A DNA stretch of 64,000 nt, taken from assembly GCF_003265705.1 (NCBI RefSeq), contig NW_020312848.1, forward strand, positions 53,791,520 to 53,855,519. The letters are read 5' to 3'. This document shows positions 1 through 10,655 of this stretch, in pieces; position 1 is the first letter of the stretch, and every line of letters begins with the position of its first letter. This stretch comes from Callorhinus ursinus (lineage: Eukaryota > Chordata > Mammalia > Carnivora > Otariidae). The notes under the pieces were generated by a model, which ran no database searches, had not been told where the DNA came from, and saw only the letters and a program-made list of their open reading frames with translations. A program made the position numbers and the translations under genes.

Positions 1-1095
1 TGTACTGTGTCCATCTGTGTTAAGATATATTACATGGTTTCATGGAATTTACAGTTCACTCCTGCAGTAACTCGATTTCACTGTTTGGTCTCTAGAGATT
101 TTGCAAAATGTCAAGCTGTAGCTTGAAAAAGAAAAGTGAAATCTACTGGAAACTAATACTTATGACCATTTCATGCCTGATCTGCTTTGTGGTGTTGTTT
201 AGAAGCTAGGGTGACGTTTATAATACAACAGGTACAAGAAAAGATTGTTTAATGCATGTGAAAAATTCTAACAGCTCTTATTGAGCATTTGTACCTTATT
301 CCATATAAATAAATTTAGTTAATAGAAATATATCTGGTTTGTGTTAAAGATTGAAATGTTTACACTGTTCAGGTGATCTGTTAATCCAAAAAGTAGCATG
401 TCTCTTTAATTTCATATCAAATGAATTAAATCTAATTTAAACCCTGGCAGATACTTACCTGCCAAAAATCTAAGCCTTTCATGGTCTTTCTAAAATAAAG
501 GATCAGATTTGTTTCTCAGAATCAGTTGGGAAATTCTTCAAGCTCTTTCTCCAAAAGTATGTCATGTGGAAGTATTGTAAATGTTGTGAGCATTTCCATT
601 TCTCACATATACCATCATTTAAAATATTAATTCACTTAAGTAGATGGCCAAATTTAGTGTCAGTGTATATTTATGATAATCTTAGAGAACAGTATAAGAA
701 GCAGCTGTACTGGTTCTCTAAGTGTTAAATGTGCCTTAAAATATTCTTAATGTAATATTTCAGCTACATAAAACAGCTCACCCTAAGGTTGCTCTTAAAA
801 ATATATACGTATGTTTTGACTATGGATATATGCCTATACGAGATCCAAGTCAGTCAGTTGACAAATAAAAGCAAATAGATTTCATAGTATTAAAGCCATT
901 TGATTAATATTGAAGTAATCACTCCCAGTTTAAAGAACAGATTATGTGAACATTAGTAATTGATGCTTATAAAATATCTGAGAAATTTTTACTCTGCACC
1001 TAGGTGTTATGTTACTATTTCCTAAATTCACCTGGCTGAAAAGGAGTTACTATTTAAAATGTAAAGTAATAGGCATGATGCGGCTACATTGTATT

Positions 1096-1118
1096 GGCGG
1101 GGTGGCGGGGTGGGGGGG
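1096..1118 (+). other. G-quadruplex-prone G-rich tract
   Basis: The + strand has G runs of 4, 4 and 7 separated by 4-nt and 1-nt loops, inside otherwise AT-rich DNA. The last run can supply two G3 tracts, so four G tracts are available. It may be a simple low-complexity island. Confidence 0.6.
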
Positions 1119-1453
1119 AATTATCCTTGCATCCCTGTGTTGAAATAGCTCATGGAGACACAGATGTACTCTGTGTTATTACTGAATTTTGATTTACTGA
1201 TTGGACCATCCCCATCTGAGTCAGTTGTGCCCTTTTCTAGTTTCTCTTTATTCATCCTCAACATTCCAGTATTGTCTAGTAGATACACTCGCTATGAAAT
1301 CATTCCCGAATAAACTTCCAGGAAATCAAATTGAGCTGACCTCCGTTTGAGGCTCCAAAATGTTAAAAGAAAATATCTATTGTTTTACAAGGAAAAAAAA
1401 GCAAGGAGATAAATAACTGAGATTAATGAGAAATCTTCAGTTTTGCTGTGGGT

Positions 1454-1520
1454 TTATAATTACATGATAATATACAATATTATATAATAATGTTATAAAT
1501 GATATATAATAATTATATAT
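1454..1520. repeat. AT-rich low-complexity stretch
   Basis: About 65 bp composed almost only of A and T in short irregular TATA/AATA units. There is no clean repeat unit and no coding content. Confidence 0.7.
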
Positions 1521-3179
1521 GCTTGACCCCCCCTAAACTCAGATTGGTTATTTGACTCTCATTTTTAATAGTCCACTCAATTGTACTGTATTTCTGACCC
1601 CACCCCTTTTAATATATGGGTGGGAGGCTTAAGGGCAGAAATTTGGTTGAGACACCATGTGGGTACTTAATAGTAAATTTAGCATTCTTAAAGCAAAATA
1701 TAAATATGAAGAAACAAGGAGTAGGTATGTAAATGCATCTATTGAAAGAACTAATATTCACCCCTTTAGTACCTTGCTTTAATTACTATGTGAAATATAT
1801 GTGAATATATTATAAATAATACAAAAATACATTAAAATTATATATATGTGCACTAGTCTAATTTGAAACTGTAAAATGAATGCTTAAAATGACAGTTTAC
1901 AATAGCAGTTCCAAAACACTCCCTGGTTTTGAGGGCATGACATACTTTACATTTTCCTGTGGGGCTCTATCAAGTTTCCCATTGATTTCAATGGAAAATA
2001 CATATTACTGGCTTTTTTCATCATATGGGGATACCCTGTCATGAAAACATCTTTACTGTAAATTTTTTAAGTGTGTACATTCTCCTTTACACGTTTATGT
2101 GGTTGATGATAAGCATGGCAAAGGTAAATTATTGTTCAAAATCATTATAAGTGTCTTTGAATATAATAATTGAAGTGGTATTTTTTTAGTATTTTTTTCA
2201 ACTCACACAAAAACATAAGTAATGTGAGGTAATTGCTTTTGTGTACTATATTAGAAAAATGAACAATGTAGTTGCAAGAGACCATGTGAAAAGATTCATG
2301 ATAAATTTAGATGATGATTACCATTAGAAAAAAAGGTTGTAATGTGGCTTTCTACTTTTTCAAAAATATGTTTCCCATTTATTAAAATATGTGCTAATAC
2401 AGATAATAATAGAAAAGATTAATTATACATAAAAATTTACCTGCATGTTGCACCTGCAGTAAGTTAGTACTTCCAAATCAGTCTGTGTGGTTCTACAACT
2501 AAATATATTTATTCCTAATTTGCATTGTTTGTGTAGAGGTATATGGAGATGAGGGTAGTAAAGGCAATTATGGTAAAAATCTGACCAGGTATAGTTTTAT
2601 TATGTCATTTTCTTTTTCTTATAGTTGAGCAGTCTGTTTTGTTAAGGAAAAAAAAATTAGGAATTAGGATGAAGAAAACAGCTTCTAGGTAAAAAGCCAT
2701 TTATAACTGGTACTGCCAAATTTTAATGCCTTCTACAAATATATATTTGTTGTTGCACAGATTTTGTAAAAATCTCCTGGAATGTTTTTTTTCTGATGTA
2801 TGTGCTCAATCCTTAGAAATTAATTGTAATATTATTAATAATAGCATACAAATTCATTCTTTTCACTGAATATATACATTTTGAAGAAAAAGCTTTCTGC
2901 CTCTTGAAATTTCACAAGGCCCATAGACAGTTCCCTACTTATTCTCCCTACAGCATCCAAAAACATCCCGCCTCATGTGAAGAACACCTCTATAAGTGAA
3001 TAAATACTCTCCTAATGTCCTTGCAACAGAAGTTGCCTTAACTTGAATTGTGAATACAGAATTTGGGAATCTGTATCTATTAATTCACTAGGTTAGACAA
3101 CTATGCGCTAGTCACTTTTCACTAATTGTTGGGAAAAAAAGTTGAAAATATTTCCCCAGCTTTCAGTGTAGAAGATAGT

Positions 3180-3750
3180 CATGCTGTGACAGAGGGAGAT
3201 GTGCTGTGAGGGCTCAGAGAAGAGGGAGTGATTCAGCCAGCCTCGCTTGTCAGGAAAGATTTTAGGAAGGAAGTTTTAATTGGGTCACAGAGATAAAAGG
3301 GCAGAGATCAATGGGCAGAGAAAGGGGAGAAGGAATTCTAGGTAGAAAGAAAAGAGCACACACAGACAGGAAGGTGTAAAAGAGGCACAGAATATTGGGG
3401 ACCACTCAGTATTTTGATGCACCGCATGCAAAGACCCACTTGGGAGATTAACTAGAGTTGAGATTGGAGTGGTAGAAAGGCAAGATCTAGATTCTGGAGG
3501 ATCTTGTTTGTTATGCTGAGAATTCTTTTATTCTTGGATGCTGGATAGCCATGGAAGATTTGTTTTCAGTTGAAAACATGAAACATCATGGCAGATTTGT
3601 ATCTTAGAAAGACAACTTCATCACAGTGTGGACTAAGTAGAGGCAGGACAGGAAAAGAACAGGAATCAAATTTAAGACATAGAGTCAATAATACTTGGAT
3701 TGGGTTTGGACTGTGAAGCATTGGGAAGAATTAAAAAGCAAGGTGGGGTT
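3180..3750 (-). mobile_element. Probable ancient L2 LINE fragment
   Basis: The purine-rich text (GGGCAGAGA..., 'gaggatcttgtttgttatgctgagaattc', 'attggag') resembles the reverse complement of the L2 region upstream of its 3' end, and a clear L2 3' end in the same orientation follows at 3931. Divergence is high, so the limits and the family are uncertain. Confidence 0.4.
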
Positions 3751-3754
3751 TTGA

Positions 3755-3930
3755 AAAGTGATTGAGAGAATCAAACTACTTGAGTTCAATACTGGTTAAT
3801 AGCTATGTGGTCTTAGGCTAATCACTTAACCCAAGGTTCATTTTCTTTATGAGTCAGAAGTAAAAGTAACTATTGGGATTATTTCAGAAGTTAAGAAAAT
3901 TATGCTTATAACATGTTTAGCACATTTATT
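3755..3930 (+). mobile_element. MIR SINE
   Basis: The order of words follows the MIR consensus: 'tgagttcaatactgg', then 'tagctatgtggtcttaggc', then 'cacttaaccc', then an 'aagtaactattgggattat' 3' part. It is an ancient mammalian tRNA-derived SINE with the CORE domain. It lies directly beside an L2 fragment, and L2 is the family thought to have mobilised MIR. Confidence 0.7.
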
Positions 3931-4230
3931 AGTTTATTAAACAAATACTGAGTACCTACTCTGTATTAGGCACTTTACTAGCAGATAAAATATTGAGCAA
4001 AAACTGATATGGTTCTTGCCTTCATGCAGCTTACTCTCTAGTGAGGGATATAAACACCCCTCAAATAATGACATACATAAATGTGAATTTGCAAATGTGA
4101 CAAGCACTTCAAAGAAGATATGAATGTTACTTTGAGAGCCTATAACAGAGATAGTGATGCTGGTAAGGTAGTCAAGGAAGACTTTAGGATTTGAATGATG
4201 AGTGGAAGTTAATCAGATAAAAATAGGAGT
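3931..4230 (-). mobile_element. L2 LINE 3' end
   Basis: It reads as the reverse complement of the L2 3' end: 'ttaaacaaatactgagtacctactctgtattaggcac', then 'gagcaaaaactgatatggttcttgcc', 'gcagcttactctctagtg', then 'aggaagactttagg'. It is a fossil, non-coding copy, and the continuation of the fragment upstream. Confidence 0.75.
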
Positions 4231-5034
4231 GGAGAGGGCATTTCTGTACTCTGTCAAATAATAAACATGTACCTAAAGAGTAGCCAATAATTAGAAAATA
4301 CAGATTCATTATTTTGATTACTTTTAGCTTTCCTTTTATTTCCTATACTTTTGTAGCAGGAATTGATACATTAGTAGGGTAGCTTGTACAATCGGTCCCT
4401 ACATTGAGGCTAAGTAATTGGAAGAACACTGGTTTTATGAAAATATGCTCATTTTTAACTTACATTGCAATCCTGTGCAGTCAATCTCCAATTATTGACC
4501 TTTTTTATTCAACATTTATCCCCTATATAATATTCACTATTTGTGGACTGATGGTATCTTACTATGGTTGCTTTTCAACTGAAAGTGGCTGTCCTCAATG
4601 AAGATGTGCTGTGAGGGTAAAATACACACTGGATTTAGAAGACCAGTAACAAAAGAGAGAATGTAAAATATCCCAGGGGTGCCTCCGTGGCTCTGTCTTT
4701 AATCGCTGATACATGCTACATTGTTATTAGAAGTGGTTTGTGTATGATTTGAGTGTCTCTTCATTTTCATCCAAGTTTCGTAACTCTTTTGTTATTATGA
4801 GATGCAGAATATGGCACTAAAATATATCTTTGTAGCTTTTAAGAATATTTATACTATTTGGGCAGTAAGTGTTCCCCAATGTCTGCCAACTGTGGAGGAG
4901 GTGACTTAGATAATCATCATATTTTTTAAAATAGCTTATTATTATTATGGGATCATTACTTCTCCTTTGTTAGGAAATCACATCTGCAACAACTAATTGC
5001 AGTTCTTCCACAAGGCCTTCCAAACGGGCATCTT
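4231..5034. other. Unclassified DNA containing a duplicated segment
   Basis: Apart from the duplicated hAT/SINE-head piece at 4576-4710, nothing is recognised. A 65-codon open frame at 4404-4601 has no family features and its end runs into the duplicated repeat, so it is not taken as a gene. Confidence 0.5.
4576..4710 (+). repeat. Partial duplicate of the hAT/Can-SINE junction at 5396-5530
   Basis: The first 105 bases match 5396-5501 with about one substitution and one missing base. They are followed by about 34 bases that still resemble the Can-SINE head but with about nine differences. Both copies share the same junction between the hAT sequence and the SINE start, so the duplication post-dates the SINE insertion. 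Sequence on either side does not match. Confidence 0.85.
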
Positions 5035-5165
5035 GTCTAATACAGGGATAAGAACAGACCCTATTTCACAAGACTATTGAAAGGATTAAGGGAATTTTAA
5101 TAGATTAGAAGAGCATCACATATATGGTAAGTGCTCAATAAAAATTAGCTGTAAGAATTATTACC
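5035..5165 (+). mobile_element. MIR SINE, 3' part
   Basis: It matches the MIR 3' end: a 'cctatttcacaagactattgaaaggattaaggg' block and then 'agagcatcacatatatggtaagtgctcaataaaaattagct'. The tRNA-related 5' half is missing or too diverged to see. Confidence 0.7.
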
Positions 5166-5345
5166 ATGTAATAAAAGTCCCCTTCCTTATATAGTCTATA
5201 CAAAGTAAAATGTGCAAGTACCCTAATCAAACTGCCTAAAGGGAGAGAAAGAAGACCCTTAACATCTTACTCCCATGTCTCTATAGACCGATAGACCAAA
5301 TGCCAGGGTCTGTTCTGGTTTGCCATTTTGTAGGTAACTCTAGAT

Positions 5346-5873
5346 CTGCTCAGTCCAATTCAGGAGCCACTAACCAGCCATGGGTAGTTATTGAGCAACT
5401 GAAAGTGGCTGTTCTCAATGAAGATGTGCTGTGAGGGTAAAATACACACTGGATTTAGAAGACCTAGTAACAAAAGAGAGAATGTAAAATATCCCAGGGG
5501 CACCTGGGTGGCTCAGTCGTTAAACACCTGCCTTCAGCTCAGGTCATGATCCCAGGGTCCTGGGATCAAGCCCTGCATCGGGCTCCCTGCTCAGCGGGAA
5601 GCCTGCTTCTTCTTCTCCCGCTCCCCCTGCTTGTGTTCCCTCTCTCACTGTGTCTCTCTTTGTCAAATAAATAAATAAAATCTTTAAAAAATATATCCCA
5701 TTAATAATTTGTATACTGATGCCATGCTAAAATGATAATATTTTGGAATATATTGGGTTAAATAATATATATTATTAAAATCTATTTCACATGTTTATTT
5801 TTACCTTTCTTAATGTGGCTACTACAGCATTTAGAATTACACAAGTGGTTTACATTGTATCTTTTTTGCCCAT
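5346..5873. mobile_element. hAT-type non-autonomous DNA transposon, split by a SINE
   Basis: The two halves on either side of the Can-SINE join into one known mammalian MITE-like repeat. The left half ends in 'ggatttagaagacc'...'aatgtaaaatatc'; the right half starts 'cattaataatttgtatactgatg' and includes 'gataatattttggaatatattgggtta' and 'taatgtggctact'. Termini are degraded ('cagtccaattc' at the left). It has no transposase. The exact family name (a MER/Charlie group) is from memory and should be checked. Confidence 0.65.
5497..5692 (+). mobile_element. Can-SINE (tRNA-Lys derived), complete
   Basis: Head 'ggggcacctgggtggctcag' with pol III A-box-like and B-box-like regions, middle 'cccagggtcctgggatc', pyrimidine-rich segment, and tail of AAATAA repeats followed by 'aaaatcttt' and poly(A). 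It interrupts the hAT element; flanking sequence 'atatccca' at 5489-5496 and about 5692-5700 is the likely imperfect target-site duplication. It is moved by LINE-1. Confidence 0.95.
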
Positions 5874-6470
5874 CACTAGTCTACAAGCCCCAGAATTAAG
5901 TTTGGGGCATTGTAGCTTCATTTGGCCTAGAAGTAATTCTCTTAATCTAGTTATTTTTGGCTCTACTAGAAATCTTATGTACAACCCCAACCAAGTCTCT
6001 GAAATGACCCAAAGTAGAAGGTGTTTTGTTGATTCTTCTGCATGTCTCCTATAAAGCAAAAGGAGGGCCTCTTGAAAAGTACTGACACACACACCAGCCA
6101 TCAGGTGCTAGTGCTGTCTTAGTAATAGGGCCTACTATGTTAGGAGGTATCATGAGCTTTTTTAAACTGTGTTGTCCACGTATTGCTTATTTCGAAGAGA
6201 GGAAAAAAACCCATACACCTATACTTAAAGTCACATTATCCTGTGGATAAGCTAGAATGGAAATATTTCTCTTGTGAAATAAAAATATATTCATTGCTAC
6301 AGTTAACTTTGAAACAAAGAGAAATAAAAAGTGAATATATGAACATTTTGCTGGTCCAGATATCCACTATGTAGAATTTTTTCCCACTCATATCATTTAA
6401 ATCATTTCAAAGAGAAAGTTGCAACTAAGCAGTAATTTGAATTTAAACACTGAACACACAAAACACAGTC
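5874..6470. other. Unclassified non-coding DNA
   Basis: No recognised repeat or gene. Overlapping open frames of 60 to 90 codons on both strands between 5791 and 6374 are unrelated to known proteins, overlap each other, and run out of the hAT fossil. They are treated as chance. Confidence 0.5.
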
Positions 6471-7059
6471 TTAAAGACACATCTTTTTTTCTTTTTATTT
6501 ATTTTTAAATTTTTTATTGTTATGTTAATCACCATACATTACATCATTAGTTTTTGATGTAGTGTTCCATGATTCATTGTTTGTGCATAACACCCAGTGC
6601 TCCACGCAGAACGTGCCCTCTTTAATACCCATCACCAGGCTAACCCATTCCCCCACCCCCCTCCCCTCTAGAACCCTCAGTTTGTTTTTCAGAGTCCATT
6701 GTCTCTCATGGTTCGTCTCCCCCTCCGATTTACTCCCCTTCATTCTTCCCCTCCTGCTATCTTCTTCTTTTTTTTTTTCCTTAACATAAATTGCATTATT
6801 TGTTTCAGAGGTACAGATCTGTGATTCAGCAGTCTTGCACAATTCACAGCACTCACCATAGCACATACCCTCCCCGATGCCTATCACCCAGCCACCCCAT
6901 CCCTCCCACGCCCCCACCACTCCAGCAACCCTCAGTTTGTTTCCTGAGATTAAGAATTCCTCGTATCAGTGAGGTCATATGATACATGTCTTTCTCTGAT
7001 TGACTTATTTCACTCAGCATAACACCCTCCAGTTCCATCCACGTTAAAGACACATCTTT
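6471..7059 (-). mobile_element. LINE-1 (carnivore), strongly 5'-truncated, with 16-bp target-site duplication
   Basis: The element reads on the minus strand: the last codons of ORF2 (a YHMTSLIRGI-like end near 6960-7040), the 3' UTR, and a T-rich tail at 6487-6505. It is flanked by the perfect duplication 'ttaaagacacatcttt' at 6471-6486 and 7044-7059. The nick site on the L1 sense strand reads ATT|AAAG, near the L1 endonuclease consensus TT|AAAA. The C-rich 3' UTR type is that of young arctoid L1s. It cannot encode anything. Confidence 0.93.
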
Positions 7060-7436
7060 AATAAAAAATGAATTTAGATATTGCAATCCATAATTCTGGT
7101 CTCAAATGGCCTATATAAAATATAATACTTAACCGACAAACCAACATCCTTTGCAGCTACCCATTTACTACCAGAGTATCAGAGTAACAAGTACAACTTG
7201 ACTTCAGAACAGAAAAGCAGATGTTCAAATGACTTAGGAGATATTGTTTGATTTCTCTTTTTAAGGTGAAAATAGCTGAAGAAACATAACATGTAGATAA
7301 TGTAATTTTTTCAGTGAAGTTAATACTTAAAAAAGATAATACCATTTTATAAATTAATTTAGCCTTTTATTTGTGGGTGTGGTCATATAAATTGGGGGTC
7401 TATTTTCTAGTAATAAATTTCTGATATTAAAATTTC
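7060..7436. other. Unclassified non-coding DNA
   Basis: About 380 bp of AT-rich sequence between the L1 tail and the first MIR-like fragment. Nothing is recognised. Confidence 0.5.
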
Positions 7437-7560
7437 CAGTATGACCTTGGAAAAGTCTATTTATTTCTCCAAACCTCAGTTTTCTCCGATGCAAAATGAA
7501 TAGATTGGATTGGAAAATCCACCCACCTTTGAAATTCTAAAATTTCATGATTCTACTATG
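7437..7560 (+). mobile_element. MIR-like CORE-SINE fragment
   Basis: 'tgaccttggaaaagtc'...'ccaaacctcagttttctcc' followed by 'attggattgg'...'aaatttcatgattctac' follows the layout of a MIR-family 3' half with the 'ggactagatgatctc' type of end. It is diverged and the subfamily is uncertain. Confidence 0.55.
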
Positions 7561-7574
7561 TTGGATATGCTGTT

Positions 7575-7690
7575 GTAAAAGTATTTTAGACTTACTGTGT
7601 GAACTAAGGCATGTTATATAACTTTCCTGAGCCTCAATTATCTCATCTGTAAAGCAGCTAAAGTTTTATATATTTTGAGAATTGGAACTG
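7575..7690 (+). mobile_element. MIR SINE fragment
   Basis: 'ttactgtgtgaactaaggcatgttatataac' and 'cctgagcctcaattatctcatctgtaaa' match the central MIR core. A second MIR-type fragment lies just upstream in the same orientation, either as an independent insertion or as a broken part. Confidence 0.6.
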
Positions 7691-8049
7691 AATATGAACG
7701 ATCTTCAAATTCAGAGGCATCTAGTTGATTTATGATTAATTCCACTTATTTAATAATTATTAACTGTTTCTAATGACATGATCATAGTATTAAGATTTAG
7801 AGTGTGATATTATGGCCACCATAAGTACCATTTTGTTCCTGTCTAGATTATCTCAAAAATATTATTTTCTGATATTAGCTTTACAGTTTGTCTTTGGTTA
7901 GAAATGTCTAGTAAAGGTTGTTTTCCTAATAAATAGATCCTCTCACCTCCAAAATTACCAGCATACTTATAAACCTGTCCTCAAGTAGTTATAATAAGGG
8001 AAACCCATATTCATGTCTTTTAAAAGTTTATAGTTTAATACATTAATCT

Positions 8050-8225
8050 AATATAATATTATGGACAGTTCTGTGAGGAAGATTGCTATTATTAAAATCC
8101 CCATTTTATAGATGATGGTATTGAGACTCAGAGATTAAAGCCCCCTGTCCAAAACCCCACAGCTACTAAGATTCAAACTCGGTCTTTCCAACCCTAAATT
8201 CTATATCCTTTCCAAGACAGTACAT
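8050..8225 (-). mobile_element. MIR SINE
   Basis: Reverse complement of MIR: 'ctattattaaaatccccattttatagatgatgg', 'gagactcagagattaaag', 'acagctactaagattcaaactcgg', ending near 'ctatatcctt'. It is a nearly full-length but diverged copy. Confidence 0.75.
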
Positions 8226-9559
8226 TCCCATCATTATGAGTGCATAGATAATATTCCTATTTACTTAAATAATTAAAACACTTATTGATAATGAACTCCA
8301 TCACTGTCATTGAGATATATCCCTCTTTTGGGGAACACTATAGTACATGAGTAAAGACTTTAGATTTCACTTCCATGTAGTCAGCCACTTCACTTCTTTG
8401 TATTATTTACCTCATATTATGGAAATTACATGTTCTGAAGTCCTTATTATATTATTATTAAGTGATTTCAGGGTTTTAAAGTTATTGGCATAGCATTTGA
8501 TATTTTATATGATGAGGATATTCAGAGATCAGAAAATGGCCCTTTTCAATAAATCTATTTTAAAAGTCTTTATAGAACTATCTAAATTATTATATTTACT
8601 CTAATTTGGTTTTATTTTATATGGCTTGAAATAAGTGATCCACTAGTGATATTTGGAAATATTTAATATAGAAATCTTTACTTACAATATTTATTTAGTG
8701 AGTTTGCCATGCATCATTCATGGCTATTCTATAGAGACTAAACTTTGATTGCCTACTATCCACCAATACTACCTACATTAACACATAACAGTAATGATTC
8801 CAGGCCTAATTTATCAAAAGTTTTCATTAATAGAAGTGCTTAAGAGCTTCAGCTACCTGAAATTCCCCAAATTGAAGTGTAAAAACATTAGAATTTATCA
8901 AGCTTATTAAATGATATTCCCATTACAAAGTTATTATTTCAAGACACAGTCTGGTATGGAATAAAACTAAAGAAAGTGATCATGATATGTGTCTAATTTG
9001 TGTCAAACAACCCTAAGAAATGTTTTAGAAGCAGCAGGAATAAAGTAGTAGTAGAAATTTTAAGTAACAGCTCTTTATAAAGGAGAATTAAAATGAGAAG
9101 CAGGAAACAATGGAAGGAGGAAAAACAATGGAAGAGATGAAGAAATTTTTATTGTGATCTATAACAGTCTCAGAAATTCTTAGAAGATTGGACCTTTGAT
9201 ACTGAAATATGTCAAGGCAAGAAAAGGAGCTTAGGTAGATTACTCCTCAAAAATAAAACACATATTTTTATTAACCCCAACTCCAACCAATGTCTTGGGT
9301 TTTATCCATATGTATATAAGCAGTAAAACTAGTCATTGTGATAGTTACAGTAATGATTAAAGAAAGAACTGAGATATGCACTCCTTGCATCTTAGCTAAA
9401 GAATCACGAACAATTTTAAATAAATAATCACAGTTCTAAAGGAAATGGCTGTCATCAGTTGAATCTTTATGATCATACATGCATCTCCTTTGAATATATT
9501 CTATCCAAATAAACAACGTGGTTCTTTAAAATTTGTGATAACAATATATAAATAAAAAT
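8226..9559. other. Unique AT-rich non-coding DNA
   Basis: About 1.3 kb without a recognised repeat, exon or RNA gene. There are purine-rich patches near 9080-9150. Confidence 0.55.
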
Positions 9560-10655
9560 TACAAGTCACTAAGACAGATAAGCCAATTTAAAAATGAGTA
9601 AAATACTGTAAAAACATCTTACCAAAGAAAATATATGAGTAGGCAATAAGCACATGAAAAGATGTTCAACATCATTAGTCATTAGGAAATGTAAATTATG
9701 GTTATATCAGATACTACTTTACACTCACTACATACTCACTAGAATAGCTATAATAAAAAAGACAGATAATAGTAAGAATTGGCAAGAATAAGGAGAAACA
9801 AGAACTTGCATACAGTTCTGGTGGGGAATGTAAAATGATGGTATCACTTTGGAAAATAGCTTGGCAGGTTTTTTTTTAATTTATGTATTTATTTTAGAGA
9901 GAGAGAGAGAGCGAGGGGTGAGGGGCAGAGGAAGAGAATCTCAAGTAGACTCCCCATTGAGTGGGGAGCCCGAAGCAGGGCTTGATCCCACAACCCATGA
10001 GATCATGAGATCATGAACTGAGCTGAAAGCAAGAGTTAGACACTTAGCTGACCTAGCCACCCAGATGCCCTCAGTTTGACAGTTTCTTAAAAAGTTAAAC
10101 AAGGTTTACTGCACGACCCAGAAATTCCACTCCTAGGTATTTACCCAAGAGGAATGAAAATATATGTACACATAAAACATTCATGTAGATATCTATAGCA
10201 GCATTATCTATAATAGCCAAAAAGTGGAATTAACTCAAATATCTATCAACTGGTAAATGGATAAATACTACATAACCGGAATACTATTCGGCAATAAAAA
10301 GGAATGAAGTACTGACATATGTTGTAATATAGCTGGACCTCAAAAATATTTTGCTTGTGAAATGAAGTGAAAGTAGCCAGATATGTTATGATTCAATTTA
10401 TATGAAATACCTAGAAAAGGCAAATTGAGGTACACAGAAAATAGATTAGTGCTGTGTGGGGCCAGAGGTAGGAAAGAGCTGTGACCTGCAAATGGGCAAG
10501 AGTAATTTTTTAGAGTGATGGAAATGTTCTAAAATTGGATTATGGTAGTGGTTACACAACTCTCAATATCCTAAAAACACTGAATTGTACACTCAAAATG
10601 GATGCATTTATTTTATGGTATGTAAATTATACATGAATACAACATTTTTTTAAAA
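9560..10655 (+). mobile_element. Old LINE-1 (L1M type), ORF2 end and 3' UTR
   Basis: It follows the late ORF2 text of old mammalian L1s: 'aagcacatgaaaagatgttcaacatcatt', 'ggtggggaatgtaaaatgatgg', 'ccagaaattccactcctagg', 'tatctataatagccaaaaagtgg', 'ggaatgaagtactgacat'. The 3' UTR follows ('gttctaaaattggattatgg', 'cactgaattgtacac') and a T/A-rich end. A Can-SINE lies inside at 9868-10072. Numerous substitutions and small indels; non-coding. Confidence 0.85.
9868..10072 (-). mobile_element. Can-SINE inserted in an old L1
   Basis: A poly(T)/TTTATTTA tail at the left, then a GA-rich body, 'gagcccgaagcagggcttgatccc' and the inverted tRNA-like head ending 'gccacccagatgccc'. Probable target duplication 'agcttggcag' (9858-9867) and 'agtttgacag' (10073-10082), 8 of 10 identical, which suggests a fairly old insertion. 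Confidence 0.92.

Larger units (their letters stand above)
1..3180. other. Repeat-poor unique non-coding DNA
   Basis: No interspersed repeat, exon-like open frame or RNA gene is recognised over 3.2 kb. The DNA is AT-rich with isolated G and C runs. An AATAAA at 308-313 is followed by a GT-rich stretch at about 331-342, an arrangement that could be a polyadenylation site, but nothing upstream identifies a transcript. It could be intergenic, intronic or untranslated sequence. Confidence 0.6.

Noticed and set aside
5497..5570. tRNA gene candidates in the Can-SINE heads
   Set aside because: The heads descend from tRNA-Lys and keep box-like words, but lack an intact cloverleaf and are joined to SINE bodies.
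6525..6982. 131-codon minus-strand and 63-75-codon plus-strand frames
   Set aside because: They fall entirely in the L1 3' UTR at 6487-7043.
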